42,919 bases of DNA from Methanobrevibacter thaueri (GTDB taxonomy: Archaea > Methanobacteriota > Methanobacteria > Methanobacteriales > Methanobacteriaceae). The stretch spans positions 1 to 42,919 of the forward strand of contig SUTL01000008.1 in NCBI GenBank assembly GCA_015062925.1, in the 5' to 3' direction. This document shows, piece by piece, positions 29,201 to 36,971 of this stretch. The notes under the pieces are model-generated. The model did not search any database, was not told the origin of the DNA, and saw nothing but the letters and a program-made list of their open reading frames with translations. Numbering within the stretch: position 1 is the first letter of the stretch; every line of letters starts with the position of its first letter. The translations under genes and the position numbers were made by a program.

Positions 29201-31151
29201 GCCTGTTGGTGAAGGTGGAGAAATTGTTGTAAAACCAAGTGTACTTCCAACAGGAACAAACATGTTCCAGGACCAGTCATCTGAACTTCCAACAATGGAA
29301 GCATGGGATTATTCAAAAACACTTGCACTTTTAACATTAAATGATTTGAATGATACAACAGAAAAAATCCTTATGGGAATATGGTGTGTTGAAACAGCAA
29401 GAGATGATGGGGCATTAGTTTCAACAGTACTTCGTCTTCTTGGAATGAAACCAATATGGACAGATTCTTCAAGTGCAGGTTATGATGATGAAGGAAACCC
29501 TACAGGTAAAAAAGTAAGTGCAATGCCTGAGATAATCGAACTGGATGATTTAACAAGACCTGATGGATGGATGAATAAAAGAATTGATGTTAGTGTAATT
29601 ACAAGTGGTTTATTTAGAGATTTATACTCTTCACAGGCAATACTTTTAGATAATGCATATAGAGTAGCTCTTGCAAGATCATATGCAACATTAATGAAAA
29701 ACAAACAGTTAATGACACCGGAATTAATAGAAGCTCTTGAAGGAGTGATGGAGAGTATTAATTATTATGGAATTTCCAATGAAGCACTTGAAACAAATTA
29801 TGTAGCTCAACATTGGATTGAAGACACATTATACTATTTAAGCATAGGTTATAATGCAACATACGCCGGTGAATGTGCAATAACAAGAATTTTCGCACCT
29901 CCAAATGGAGATTATGGTGCGGGAATATCAAAATTAGTGTCAATGTCCTGGACATGGAATGATACTAGTGAACTAGCTGATTTTTACCTTGGAAGAATGG
30001 GTAATATGTATTCTAAAAACTACTGGGGAGATACAAATCCAGTAGTGTTTTTAAGAGCTTTATCAAATTCAGATACAATAGTTGCAAGTCGTAATACAAA
30101 CCAATATGGAGTATTGGATAATGATGATTTCTTTGATTACTGGGGTGGTTTATCCATGACAGTTGAAGAAATTTCCGGTAAAAGTCCAAAATTCAATGTA
30201 TTAATGTATGCTAATAAAAACACTCCATATATTTCATCATTGGAAGAAGTAATGTATAATGAAATCTCTTCTAGATATGATAACCCTGAATGGATTAAAG
30301 GAATGATGCAAGAAGGATACAGTGGTGCCCGTTACATGTCAAATAAATTTGTAAGTAACTTACATGGTTGGCAAATAACCCGACCTGCAGCAGTTACAAA
30401 TGACTTATGGAACAGAGTGTATGATACTTACTATAAAGATAAATATGGAATTGGAGTTAATGAATGGTTAAAAAGTGGAAATAATGCATATTCATTAATA
30501 TCTATGAGTGGTACAATGCTCACCACAATCCATGATGGTTACTGGGATGCAAGTGATGCTACAGTACGTGATATCGCAAATACCTGGGCACAGGCAACAG
30601 TGCAAAATGGAGTGGCCTGCTGTGATTGTAGTTGTGGTAACATTGCAATGATGCAATGGGCAGTTCAATATGTAAACCCGGATATTCTAGCACAATTACT
30701 TCCTAAATTATATGAAGCAACAAAAAATCCTGTATTTGCAAATAATACTCAAAATGTACCTGCTGAAAGTGAAAATTCAAATCAGGAAGCATCAACACAA
30801 AATCCTGGTCAGGGTTCAACAGCAATGGCAAATGCCAAAGCCAATTCAACATCTTCATCACAAGCTATGGCTCAAAACGGTGAAAGTCAGGGTGAGGCAT
30901 TTTCAAATGTCGGCCAGTCCAGCCAATCAGCTCAAGCAGGAAGTTCCTCATCACAGGGGGCAGATGTTAAAAAAGCAGTTGAAATCAATCCGATTACATC
31001 ACAATCAGCAAGTGAAGTTGGATTATCAATAATAGCGGTTATAGCTATTTTATGTTTAATCATGGTTGTTGCTGTTGGATACTTCCGTGATAATGATAAA
31101 AAATATAATCAGAATTTAGATGAGTTATTTAATCAAAAAATAGGTGAATAA
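26211..31151 (+). CDS. Secreted, membrane-tethered CobN/Mg-chelatase H-like protein
   Basis: 1646 residues. It has a signal peptide (hydrophobic stretch ending CFAS), a CobN-like body of about 1450 residues, a Ser/Gln/Ala-rich linker (about 1515-1600) and one membrane helix near the C-terminus followed by a charged tail. The large domain should thus lie outside the membrane. CobN hallmarks are 'FTGRHATHEWLPGKE' (H736-W741 region), 'GDVPQLYFYIVDGLGEAIQ' and 'KRRGFAVIISHLT'. True CobN and ChlH are cytoplasmic and insert Co or Mg into tetrapyrroles with ATPase partners; none is seen here. A cysteine cluster C1470, C1471, C1473, C1475 precedes the linker. It is first in a tight operon with DUF2162-, ExbB- and ExbD-like genes. 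I infer tetrapyrrole or metal handling at the cell surface. Confidence 0.85.
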   Translation: MCNNKYLFLILLIISFFIFTQTCFASDINQTQNETVLNEQSTQTQTIFIISDNPGTNIVDSAAKELNNEGKISHYNIIARNGDQIKNMGEKQLHSLFTQSDAFIGEWISTDVDSVLTNLLGKYPELSDKKLFLILESPSGNLNSESSSLNLIKNNTINHNKIFSSLTNNEIIDYFKNTKRGSSYEEVNKYITNNGNKFGEIFNKLVLYKNLNDKENIKNQILYTLNLLGYNINYAQPTFTGTKNYGIYRDRWYTLEEYKQIFFKSSNKRTIGILESTMYVSSQQLHPTYSIIQSLEAKGYNVIPVFAAGGSAEQLKVMVESWTSAGSDIKGFLNNPSKYDSYVDAIVSMVAYGVGGENFTKATEFFEKIGVPVFRAVHSDYVSNEMWELGSTGLTTEKSDKWWHITIAETQGIIDATFVGGQSSYISNLTGASIVTYIPHERNINLLTDRIDSWVDLKYTSNKDKLISIIYYNYPPGKQNIGSSYLDTITSIYNILKTLKKEGYNVGTLPSSVGELENLMLKTGINVANWAPGELEKLANQPGVVLLSVKEYTKWYNSLDEIVKIQVSKGPVAYIGELSKRAVELNYTVTIGDTIDDWFNQVVALLPSENIDKSKTVLTNIVNTLKQYTLTKNPNYYNQFLQYFKEFQSLNIQGLNGWGEAPGDVMVVKRNGEDYFVIPGLTYGNVFIAPEPQRGWESDIENLYHCTAVAPTHQYLAAYYYMQTKYPNAMIFTGRHATHEWLPGKEILLSATDYGSVVVGDVPQLYFYIVDGLGEAIQAKRRGFAVIISHLTSPMSYTHLYGNLTELAKLMENPNQDNIKKARELIIKNDYSTNMGLSKEEVLNINSDLLINKINIFLTDVQSTLYPLGLHALGQSWSENDLISTVSAMLSYNYTLDNQVVLNLFTELSKAYYSKSYSQLQAFQRENILNKSQDIIKALIKNDVNSVYNLCISQNSNLKTQTFLECLKLGKKYIDLIDYSVKNELQVMINGLNGKYVPVGEGGEIVVKPSVLPTGTNMFQDQSSELPTMEAWDYSKTLALLTLNDLNDTTEKILMGIWCVETARDDGALVSTVLRLLGMKPIWTDSSSAGYDDEGNPTGKKVSAMPEIIELDDLTRPDGWMNKRIDVSVITSGLFRDLYSSQAILLDNAYRVALARSYATLMKNKQLMTPELIEALEGVMESINYYGISNEALETNYVAQHWIEDTLYYLSIGYNATYAGECAITRIFAPPNGDYGAGISKLVSMSWTWNDTSELADFYLGRMGNMYSKNYWGDTNPVVFLRALSNSDTIVASRNTNQYGVLDNDDFFDYWGGLSMTVEEISGKSPKFNVLMYANKNTPYISSLEEVMYNEISSRYDNPEWIKGMMQEGYSGARYMSNKFVSNLHGWQITRPAAVTNDLWNRVYDTYYKDKYGIGVNEWLKSGNNAYSLISMSGTMLTTIHDGYWDASDATVRDIANTWAQATVQNGVACCDCSCGNIAMMQWAVQYVNPDILAQLLPKLYEATKNPVFANNTQNVPAESENSNQEASTQNPGQGSTAMANAKANSTSSSQAMAQNGESQGEAFSNVGQSSQSAQAGSSSSQGADVKKAVEINPITSQSASEVGLSIIAVIAILCLIMVVAVGYFRDNDKKYNQNLDELFNQKIGE

Positions 31152-31153
31152 AA

Positions 31154-31861
31154 GTGGATGCTATTAATATTTTATGGCAGGTAGGGATTTTATCTGCAGT
31201 TTTAATTTTCGGTATTAAATTAGGTCTTGCAACAGGCCTTGCTAATATGTCAAAGAAATATTTGCTGTTGGTTTCAGTTGGTTATGGTGGGGGAGTTTTG
31301 GTTTTAACTGAAATTTCTTCTTTTTTCACAAAGGAGATTACAGATTTAATTTACACTTATAATTTTGAATTTTTCCTGATTATGGCTGTTATTATGATTT
31401 TGGCAGGCATATTCACTATTCGTGAGTATAAGGTATTTGAGAAAAATACAACTGCTGCTACTTGCATGGCTGTGGTTGCTCCATGTCCATGTTGTTTTGG
31501 ATCTATAATTGTGAGTATTATGCTTGTTGCACCAAGTGTTGGTTTAGGTTTAATGGATTTAAGTTTTGTTGTAGCTGGAGCTTTAGTTTTAACTATTGTT
31601 TTAACATATTTTGCTTCTAACTATCTTGTTAAATTTATTAATAAACCATATCCTATTGTTTTAGGTAATTTCATGTTCTTTTTAGGAATTTACTTCTTAT
31701 TATCCGCATTGTTTTTACCTAATATCACTGCTATGATTCAAAATCCAATGGAGGCAATATCAATATCCTCTCCATATTATCTGATTGGTGCTTTAGTGTT
31801 AATGGGCGTTATTGTCCTTGTTGGTGGAGTTATTTCTAAAAGAAAAAGTAATTTTAATTAA
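31154..31861 (+). CDS. DUF2162-like predicted membrane transporter
   Basis: 235 residues with about six to seven membrane helices, resembling the DUF2162 family of predicted transporters. The striking feature is 'TCMAVVAPCPCCFGSI' (about residues 97-112), with four cysteines at the start of a membrane helix, a likely metal or redox site. The C-terminal helices contain 'GNFMFFLGIYFL'. It starts with GTG two bases after the CobN-like stop and uses a GGTGA SD inside that gene, so translation is probably coupled. Its place in the operon suggests that it moves the metal or cofactor held by the CobN-like protein across the membrane. Substrate unknown. Confidence 0.75.
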   Translation: MDAINILWQVGILSAVLIFGIKLGLATGLANMSKKYLLLVSVGYGGGVLVLTEISSFFTKEITDLIYTYNFEFFLIMAVIMILAGIFTIREYKVFEKNTTAATCMAVVAPCPCCFGSIIVSIMLVAPSVGLGLMDLSFVVAGALVLTIVLTYFASNYLVKFINKPYPIVLGNFMFFLGIYFLLSALFLPNITAMIQNPMEAISISSPYYLIGALVLMGVIVLVGGVISKRKSNFN

Positions 31862-31875
31862 AAGGTGATTATTTA

Positions 31876-32520
31876 ATGTCAGTAACAATTCCTGGAAGTG
31901 AAATTTTAACTTCAATGTTAAATATGATTTCACAGAGTTTACAGATTCCAGTTATTATATTTCTAGTAATTTTTGCGATTTTCGCAGTTTTAGCTATTGG
32001 GGGTTTGATTTCAGAGTATACTTCTAGAAAAAAAGTCACTCCTGATATTATTGAAGAATTAATTTATTCTATTTCCAATGCAGCATCTCCTGATGAGATT
32101 AAGAATATTATTAAGAATGCAAGTATTTATGAGTCTCAAAAAGTGGTTTTGATTAAGATTTTACGTTCTAGTTCATTAAGTGCTGATTCAAGACATGCTT
32201 TGGCTAAGAAGTTAATTGAATTTGAAGAGAATAAGTTCTCAAAAACTATTGAGAAAACTGATGTTGTTACTCGTATTGGTCCAACATTAGGTTTAATGGG
32301 TACTTTAATTCCTATGGGTCCGGGTCTTGCTGCTCTTGGTGGTGGTGATGTTAATACTTTAGCGAATGCAATCATTGTTGCATTTGACACTACTGTTGTT
32401 GGTATTGGATCTGGTGCTGTGGCTTATTTTGTATCTAAGGTTAGGCGCAGATGGTATGAGGAATATTTATCTAATTTAGATGCTCTTGCAGATGCTCTTT
32501 TGGATAAGTTAAATCAATAA
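31876..32520 (+). CDS. MotA/TolQ/ExbB-like proton-channel protein
   Basis: 214 residues. It has an N-terminal membrane helix (about 20-45), a cytoplasmic segment, then the MotA/TolQ/ExbB signature 'IGPTLGLMGTLIPMGPGLAAL' region and 'IIVAFDTTVVGIGSGAVAYFVS' as two membrane helices, and a short 'RRRWYEEYL' tail. Proteins of this family form the pentameric part of ion-driven motors energising TonB, Tol or flagella. SD GGTGATT; 14 bases after the DUF2162 gene and 14 before its ExbD-like partner. Archaea lack an outer membrane and TonB, so the work done here must differ, most simply acting on the CobN-like protein. Confidence 0.85.
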   Translation: MSVTIPGSEILTSMLNMISQSLQIPVIIFLVIFAIFAVLAIGGLISEYTSRKKVTPDIIEELIYSISNAASPDEIKNIIKNASIYESQKVVLIKILRSSSLSADSRHALAKKLIEFEENKFSKTIEKTDVVTRIGPTLGLMGTLIPMGPGLAALGGGDVNTLANAIIVAFDTTVVGIGSGAVAYFVSKVRRRWYEEYLSNLDALADALLDKLNQ

Positions 32521-32534
32521 GAGGTTGGTTTTTT

Positions 32535-32864
32535 ATGGTTCGTGATAAATCTAAGAAGCGTTTTTCTGAGGGTGATGAGGATCCGATGGCGGGTACTTCT
32601 AATCTTGTTGATGCAATGCTTGTTATTGCTGTGGGTTTGTTGATTTTTGTGGTTATTAGTTGGAATATGCAGAGTGTTGTTTTTCAGGATTCTCAAAATC
32701 AACAACCTGTTGATCAGTCTTCATCAGATGTTAGTGAGGTTTCTGAGGGTCAGGTTCTTAATGAAACTCCGGATACTTCAAAGGATTCTGGTTCTGGTTA
32801 TATGGAGATGGGTAAGGTTTATAAGGATCCTTCCACGGGTAAGTTGATTATGGTTGAGGGTTGA
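32535..32864 (+). CDS. DUF2149 / ExbD-MotB-like single-helix protein
   Basis: 109 residues. A short basic cytoplasmic N-terminus is followed by one membrane helix beginning 'NLVDAMLVIAVGLLIF', with D26 at the position where ExbD and MotB carry the proton-binding aspartate. A Ser/Asp/Gln-rich linker (about 50-85) leads to an outer 'GYMEMGKVYKDPSTGKLI' motif typical of DUF2149. It lies 14 bases after the ExbB-like gene. By analogy it is the stator rod that turns ion flow into movement, with the short outer motif touching an external partner. Its periplasm-like domain is far smaller than that of ExbD. Confidence 0.8.
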   Translation: MVRDKSKKRFSEGDEDPMAGTSNLVDAMLVIAVGLLIFVVISWNMQSVVFQDSQNQQPVDQSSSDVSEVSEGQVLNETPDTSKDSGSGYMEMGKVYKDPSTGKLIMVEG

Positions 32865-32905
32865 GTAATACTTTATTTTATCATTTAGTATTACTTTTAT
32901 CTTGT
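32864..32905 (+). terminator. Inverted repeat after the CobN-like operon (terminator or operator)
   Basis: AGTAATACT (32864-32872) is the complement of AGTATTACT (32887-32895), spaced by 14 bases and followed by T-rich DNA. It can form a terminator hairpin. Because the 9-mer also occurs as unpaired copies upstream, it may instead be part of a regulator-binding array. Confidence 0.4.
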
Positions 32906-33081
32906 TTTTTGATTGTATAGTATTATTTTATATAAGTATGGAATGTTTTTTATAAATAATAACATTTATTATAGTATTACTTTATAATTAATTATGAGTA
33001 TTTTAAGTAATATAATTTAATAAAATTTTATTATTTAACTTACTTTTAATATAAAAATAATTATTAAATGGGGATATAATT
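32906..33081 (+). promoter_or_regulatory. Promoter region of the DUF3344 genes with repeated AGTATTACT
   Basis: AGTATTACT recurs at 32973-32981, with a one-mismatch copy at 32919-32927. TATA-like runs lie near 32925-32935 and 32980-32990. GGGGAT before ATG 33082 is the SD. The shared motif suggests regulation in common with the CobN-like operon. Confidence 0.35.
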
Positions 33082-34335
33082 ATGAGAAAGAGTTTAATTT
33101 TTTCTATTTTATTGGTTTTCATAATTGTTCTCGGTGTTAGTGCAGCATCTGCACAGGATACCAATGATGAAGTCATTGGTGACGGTGAACCAATGTCCGG
33201 ATTACCGGCTGACGGATCCGGAACTGTATCTGGAGGAGTTGATGTTGTAACCACAAATCCTGGCGGTAATAGTGGTGTTGAACCAAACACTGGTGAACTA
33301 AAATATGATATACCTGCAAATGCAAAAGACATTAAAAGTGCAACAGTATATGTGAACGTATACTCTATGAATGCTAAAAATGAAAGTGGATTAAGTGCTA
33401 ATACAACACTCATCACCAGTTCCGGTTCAAAATTAATTGGCAGTGAACAATTATGGTCTGCAAACGGCACTTCAGATGGTAAAGTATATACTGTTAATGA
33501 TCATGTATCTAAATGTTACTCTGATTTCCAAATTAAATATGATATTACAAATCTTGTTAAAGGTTTAAGTGGAAATTCCATAACTGTTAAAGTAGACACA
33601 TTTAAATTACCAAATGGAACTGATGCTAATAACACAACCACTTATTATAAATATGATGGTAGGATTAAATTAATCGCATTAATTTTAGCATACGATGATG
33701 GTGACAGTGATGTGATTAACTACTGGATTAATGCAGGTCAGGCTTGGACTAAAACTAATACAACAACCATTATCAATACAGGTGCACAGCCTAATATTGA
33801 CAGTGCAAAATTAGAAAGTATTGTACTTTCAAGTGCTGATGCTAATTACACAATAAATGGTCAAACAATTAATGCTTCCAACCATACTAGTGGTAAATTC
33901 AATTACCAATATAATATGTGGGATGTTACTGACAGTTTAAAGAATGCTCAAAACATCACATTATTCTCAAAATATGTTGGAACTTCAGCATATGGTTCTC
34001 TTAAAAATGTTTTAACAGTTTTAACAACTACTCAGAAAAAAGTAGCTCCTGTTAAAGTAGCTTCAAAAATAACAGCTAAAAAAGCAACTTATAAAGTTAA
34101 AAAAGCTAAAAAATATTCTATCACTTTAAAAGCTGGTAGTGCGGCTATTTCAAAAGTAAAAGTTACTTTAAAAGTTAAAGGTAAAACTTACACTGCAACA
34201 ACCAATGCTAAAGGAAAAGCAACATTTAAACTTAAATTAACTAAAAAAGGTAAATATCATGCTGTAATTAACTTTGCAGGAAACAATGCTTATAAAGCAT
34301 CATCTGCAAAAGCAAAAATTACAGTTAAAAAATAA
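33082..34335 (+). CDS. DUF3344-type surface protein with Lys-rich Ig-like end
   Basis: 417 residues. A signal peptide ends ASAAS A-type after 'VFIIVLGV'. Residues about 45-320 resemble DUF3344, an uncharacterised domain of archaeal surface proteins, with 'VTTNPG', 'YDIPANAKDIKSATVYVNVY', 'IKYDITNLVKGLSGN' and 'KLIALILAYDDGD'. The last 90 residues are the same lysine-rich Ig-like module that ends both adhesins here ('LKVKGKTYTATTNAKGKATF'), finishing ITVKK. It follows the CobN-like operon by 217 bases and precedes a paralogue by 47 bases. No membrane anchor is visible. Ligand unknown; location suggests a link to the CobN-like machine, which is inference only. Confidence 0.75.
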   Translation: MRKSLIFSILLVFIIVLGVSAASAQDTNDEVIGDGEPMSGLPADGSGTVSGGVDVVTTNPGGNSGVEPNTGELKYDIPANAKDIKSATVYVNVYSMNAKNESGLSANTTLITSSGSKLIGSEQLWSANGTSDGKVYTVNDHVSKCYSDFQIKYDITNLVKGLSGNSITVKVDTFKLPNGTDANNTTTYYKYDGRIKLIALILAYDDGDSDVINYWINAGQAWTKTNTTTIINTGAQPNIDSAKLESIVLSSADANYTINGQTINASNHTSGKFNYQYNMWDVTDSLKNAQNITLFSKYVGTSAYGSLKNVLTVLTTTQKKVAPVKVASKITAKKATYKVKKAKKYSITLKAGSAAISKVKVTLKVKGKTYTATTNAKGKATFKLKLTKKGKYHAVINFAGNNAYKASSAKAKITVKK

Positions 34336-34382
34336 ACTAATTTACCTTTTTTTCACTCTTTTTTTTAAAGTAGGTTTTTTCA

Positions 34383-36731
34383 ATGAATAATAAAATAATA
34401 CTAATAATATGCATTATATTTCTTTTTTCAATAACTGCAGTGAATTCCCAAGACATTACAAATTCTACTGTAATTAATGAAGACTCACAAAGCTTAGAAA
34501 ATGTTATTAATGGAAATGTATCAGGTGATGTTGAAATAATCACAGAAAACCCATGGGATATTAAAGGTGAACTTAATTATACAATACCGGATGAAGCTAA
34601 AAACATTAAAACCGCAAATGTATATATAAATATATATTCTGGGTCAGGTTCAAATCCAGATTATATTTTAGCATCCAACACCACTCTTAAAACAATAAAT
34701 GGAAATTATAATTTAGGATATGAAATATTAAAAACCAATACTTTAAGTCCTGATGGAACAGTTCATAAAATAGATGGAAATGATCATGTAACAAGAGTAT
34801 ATTCCGATTATCAGATTAACTATAATATAACAGATTCATTAAAAGGATTAAATGGAACATCAATATCAATAAATGTGGATTCCATTAACATAGGTGGAAT
34901 CTTTGATGGTAGAATTAAATTAATCGCATTAGTCTTAGCTTATGATGATGGGGATGATGATGAAATCAATTATTGGATAGATTACAATCAGTATTATACA
35001 AAAACCACCACAAATGTAGTGTTAAACACAACAAAAATTAAAAAATATAATAATGTAATCTTGACAAATGTTGTTCTTTCAAGTACAGATGCATCCTGCA
35101 AAATCAACAATAAACCAATATATGATTTAATAGAACATGAAAAAGGAGATTATTATAATTATAATCAATGGGATGTAACTGATAATATTAACACATCATC
35201 ACAAACAACCATTAATTATTATAATAATGGAGAATCATTAAAATCAGTTCTAAACATTTTAAAATTCACAAACCAAAAAATATCAGCAAACATAACAAAT
35301 GCGGTTGGTGAATATGAAAACATAGCATATGCAGGTACAATAAACCAATTAACCATGAATATTGTTTCAGATAAAAATGCAGATTGTAAAATCAGATTAT
35401 CAGCTGATAATATTATAGTGAACACAACACAAATCAATTTAAAAACAGGAAATAATAAAATCCTCATAACAGATCCAACAATACGTCCACTTGATGAAAC
35501 AACAGTCATGGGAAGTAATAATAAAAAAGTTAACTGGACAATTGAAATTTTATCAGGAAATGAAATTATCAGCACATATGAAATCACTTCAAAAATCCTA
35601 TACAACGGATATTTAGGTGCAGAATATGAATATGGAATAGAACCATATAAATCATTAATAAACTCATCATTCACTGGAGATATTATAATAGATATTAAAA
35701 CCACATATACTTCTGCAGGTGATGGGAGTAGAACTGACACATGGAACGTTAATCTGGATAAAAACTCCAAAATCGCCGGAGCATATATAATAATACCATA
35801 TAATTGGTTTGACTATTCAAAAGGAAATGAAGATATTAATATGATTCAGGCCATATTCAACGGGAAAACAATTAAAGCAATTTCATTTGCACATGATAAT
35901 CCTAATATTGGATGGAATTTCGGTTATGGAGTGTTAATATTTGAAGTTACAGATTCAATTAATCTTTCTGGTAATAATACATTAATTTTAAATAGGCTTG
36001 CTGGAAATCCAGCGTTAAATCCAAGTGCATTAATATATTTCTATAATACAACCTTATCCACAACAATAAATAATCTTTACATGGTTAACGGTTATGATTT
36101 ACTATTAAATGATTATAATAAAGCAGGAAGAATCAACCAGGCCAAATCACAAATAAATATTAATGCCAGTGATATGAATAATGCAACAATATATTTATTC
36201 GCTGCTGGAGCTGAAAAAAAGGATGGTTATATTGTTATTAATAATAATGAATTTAAAAATTGCTGGAGTGGTTCTGCTTCAACAACAGATTTATTTAAAA
36301 CCAATATTACTCATATTATAAATGATACTAATGAAATATCATTAATATCTACTGGTGGAACACTATCTGCATTACCATACTTTGTTATTGTTAATAAAAA
36401 TTTTACACAGGGTAATTATACTCCAAAACCATCTATTAAAATTAACATTATTGTTAAAGCTCCAAATTTTAAAGCTAAATTTAAAAAATCCAAATATTAT
36501 AAGGTTATAGTTAAAAATAAAAATACAAATAAAGCATTAGCAAATGTTAAAATAATTATTAAAATTTTCACTGGTAAAAAATCAAAAAAGTATTCCTTAA
36601 AAACTAATAAAAAAGGTTTAGTTAAAATTAATACTAAAAAATTAAAAATTGGAAAACATAAGGTGTTTATTTCATCAAATGATGTTAATTATATTGTTAC
36701 TGCTAAAAGTAAGATTATAATTAAAAAATAA
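34383..36731 (+). CDS. Longer DUF3344-type surface protein
   Basis: 782 residues, paralogue of the preceding product and probably cotranscribed (47-base gap, SD in AAGTAGG). A signal peptide is followed by a first DUF3344-like domain (about 40-310, with 'ENPWDIKGELNYTIPDEA', 'SDYQINYNITDSLKGLNG' and 'KLIALVLAYDDGDD'). A linker region (about 315-425) precedes a second, more divergent DUF3344-like domain (about 430-680) containing 'WNVNLDKNSKIAGAYIIIPY' and 'GYGVLIFEVTD'. The Lys-rich Ig-like end (about 685-782) closes in KIIIKK. Many Asn-x-Ser/Thr sites suggest glycosylation. A strong hairpin follows the stop. Confidence 0.75.
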   Translation: MNNKIILIICIIFLFSITAVNSQDITNSTVINEDSQSLENVINGNVSGDVEIITENPWDIKGELNYTIPDEAKNIKTANVYINIYSGSGSNPDYILASNTTLKTINGNYNLGYEILKTNTLSPDGTVHKIDGNDHVTRVYSDYQINYNITDSLKGLNGTSISINVDSINIGGIFDGRIKLIALVLAYDDGDDDEINYWIDYNQYYTKTTTNVVLNTTKIKKYNNVILTNVVLSSTDASCKINNKPIYDLIEHEKGDYYNYNQWDVTDNINTSSQTTINYYNNGESLKSVLNILKFTNQKISANITNAVGEYENIAYAGTINQLTMNIVSDKNADCKIRLSADNIIVNTTQINLKTGNNKILITDPTIRPLDETTVMGSNNKKVNWTIEILSGNEIISTYEITSKILYNGYLGAEYEYGIEPYKSLINSSFTGDIIIDIKTTYTSAGDGSRTDTWNVNLDKNSKIAGAYIIIPYNWFDYSKGNEDINMIQAIFNGKTIKAISFAHDNPNIGWNFGYGVLIFEVTDSINLSGNNTLILNRLAGNPALNPSALIYFYNTTLSTTINNLYMVNGYDLLLNDYNKAGRINQAKSQININASDMNNATIYLFAAGAEKKDGYIVINNNEFKNCWSGSASTTDLFKTNITHIINDTNEISLISTGGTLSALPYFVIVNKNFTQGNYTPKPSIKINIIVKAPNFKAKFKKSKYYKVIVKNKNTNKALANVKIIIKIFTGKKSKKYSLKTNKKGLVKINTKKLKIGKHKVFISSNDVNYIVTAKSKIIIKK

Positions 36732-36739
36732 TAATTAAT

Positions 36740-36782
36740 ATTGTCCTCATTTAAACATAAATGAGGAATTAATTATTTTTCC
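36740..36782 (+). terminator. Terminator of the DUF3344 genes
   Basis: CCTCATTTA (36745-36753) pairs with TAAATGAGG (36758-36766) across AACA, followed by a T run at 36775-36780. Confidence 0.7.
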
Positions 36783-36812
36783 ATATATATGTATTATTAA
36801 ACATAGAATTAA

Positions 36813-36956
36813 ATCATCAACATCATCAATATTAATCACAATCTCTCTCATAAAAATGAATATAATCCTGCACCTGCCATATATAATCAAAGGATTATTC
36901 CATTTGGATTAAACATGGGGGTGTCCGGAAATAGAGATTTTGTTATTACTTTTTGA
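36813..36956 (+). pseudogene. Unrecognised protein fragment without a start
   Basis: An open frame of 47 codons without a start codon reads protein-like, including 'HKNEYNPAPAIYNQ' and 'IIPFGLNMGVSGNRDF', before TGA at 36954. Its composition (Pro, Gly, Arg, Asn) is unlike the Lys/Ile/Asn noise typical of such AT-rich intergenic DNA. It looks like the surviving piece of a lost gene, possibly from a mobile element, but I do not recognise the family. Confidence 0.25.
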
Positions 36957-36971
36957 TTAGCAATGTAATAC

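Noticed and set aside
26211-31151. Classical cytoplasmic cobaltochelatase CobN for cobalamin synthesis
   Set aside because: Signal peptide, C-terminal membrane helix and absence of CobS/CobT-type genes argue for a surface protein, although the fold is shared.
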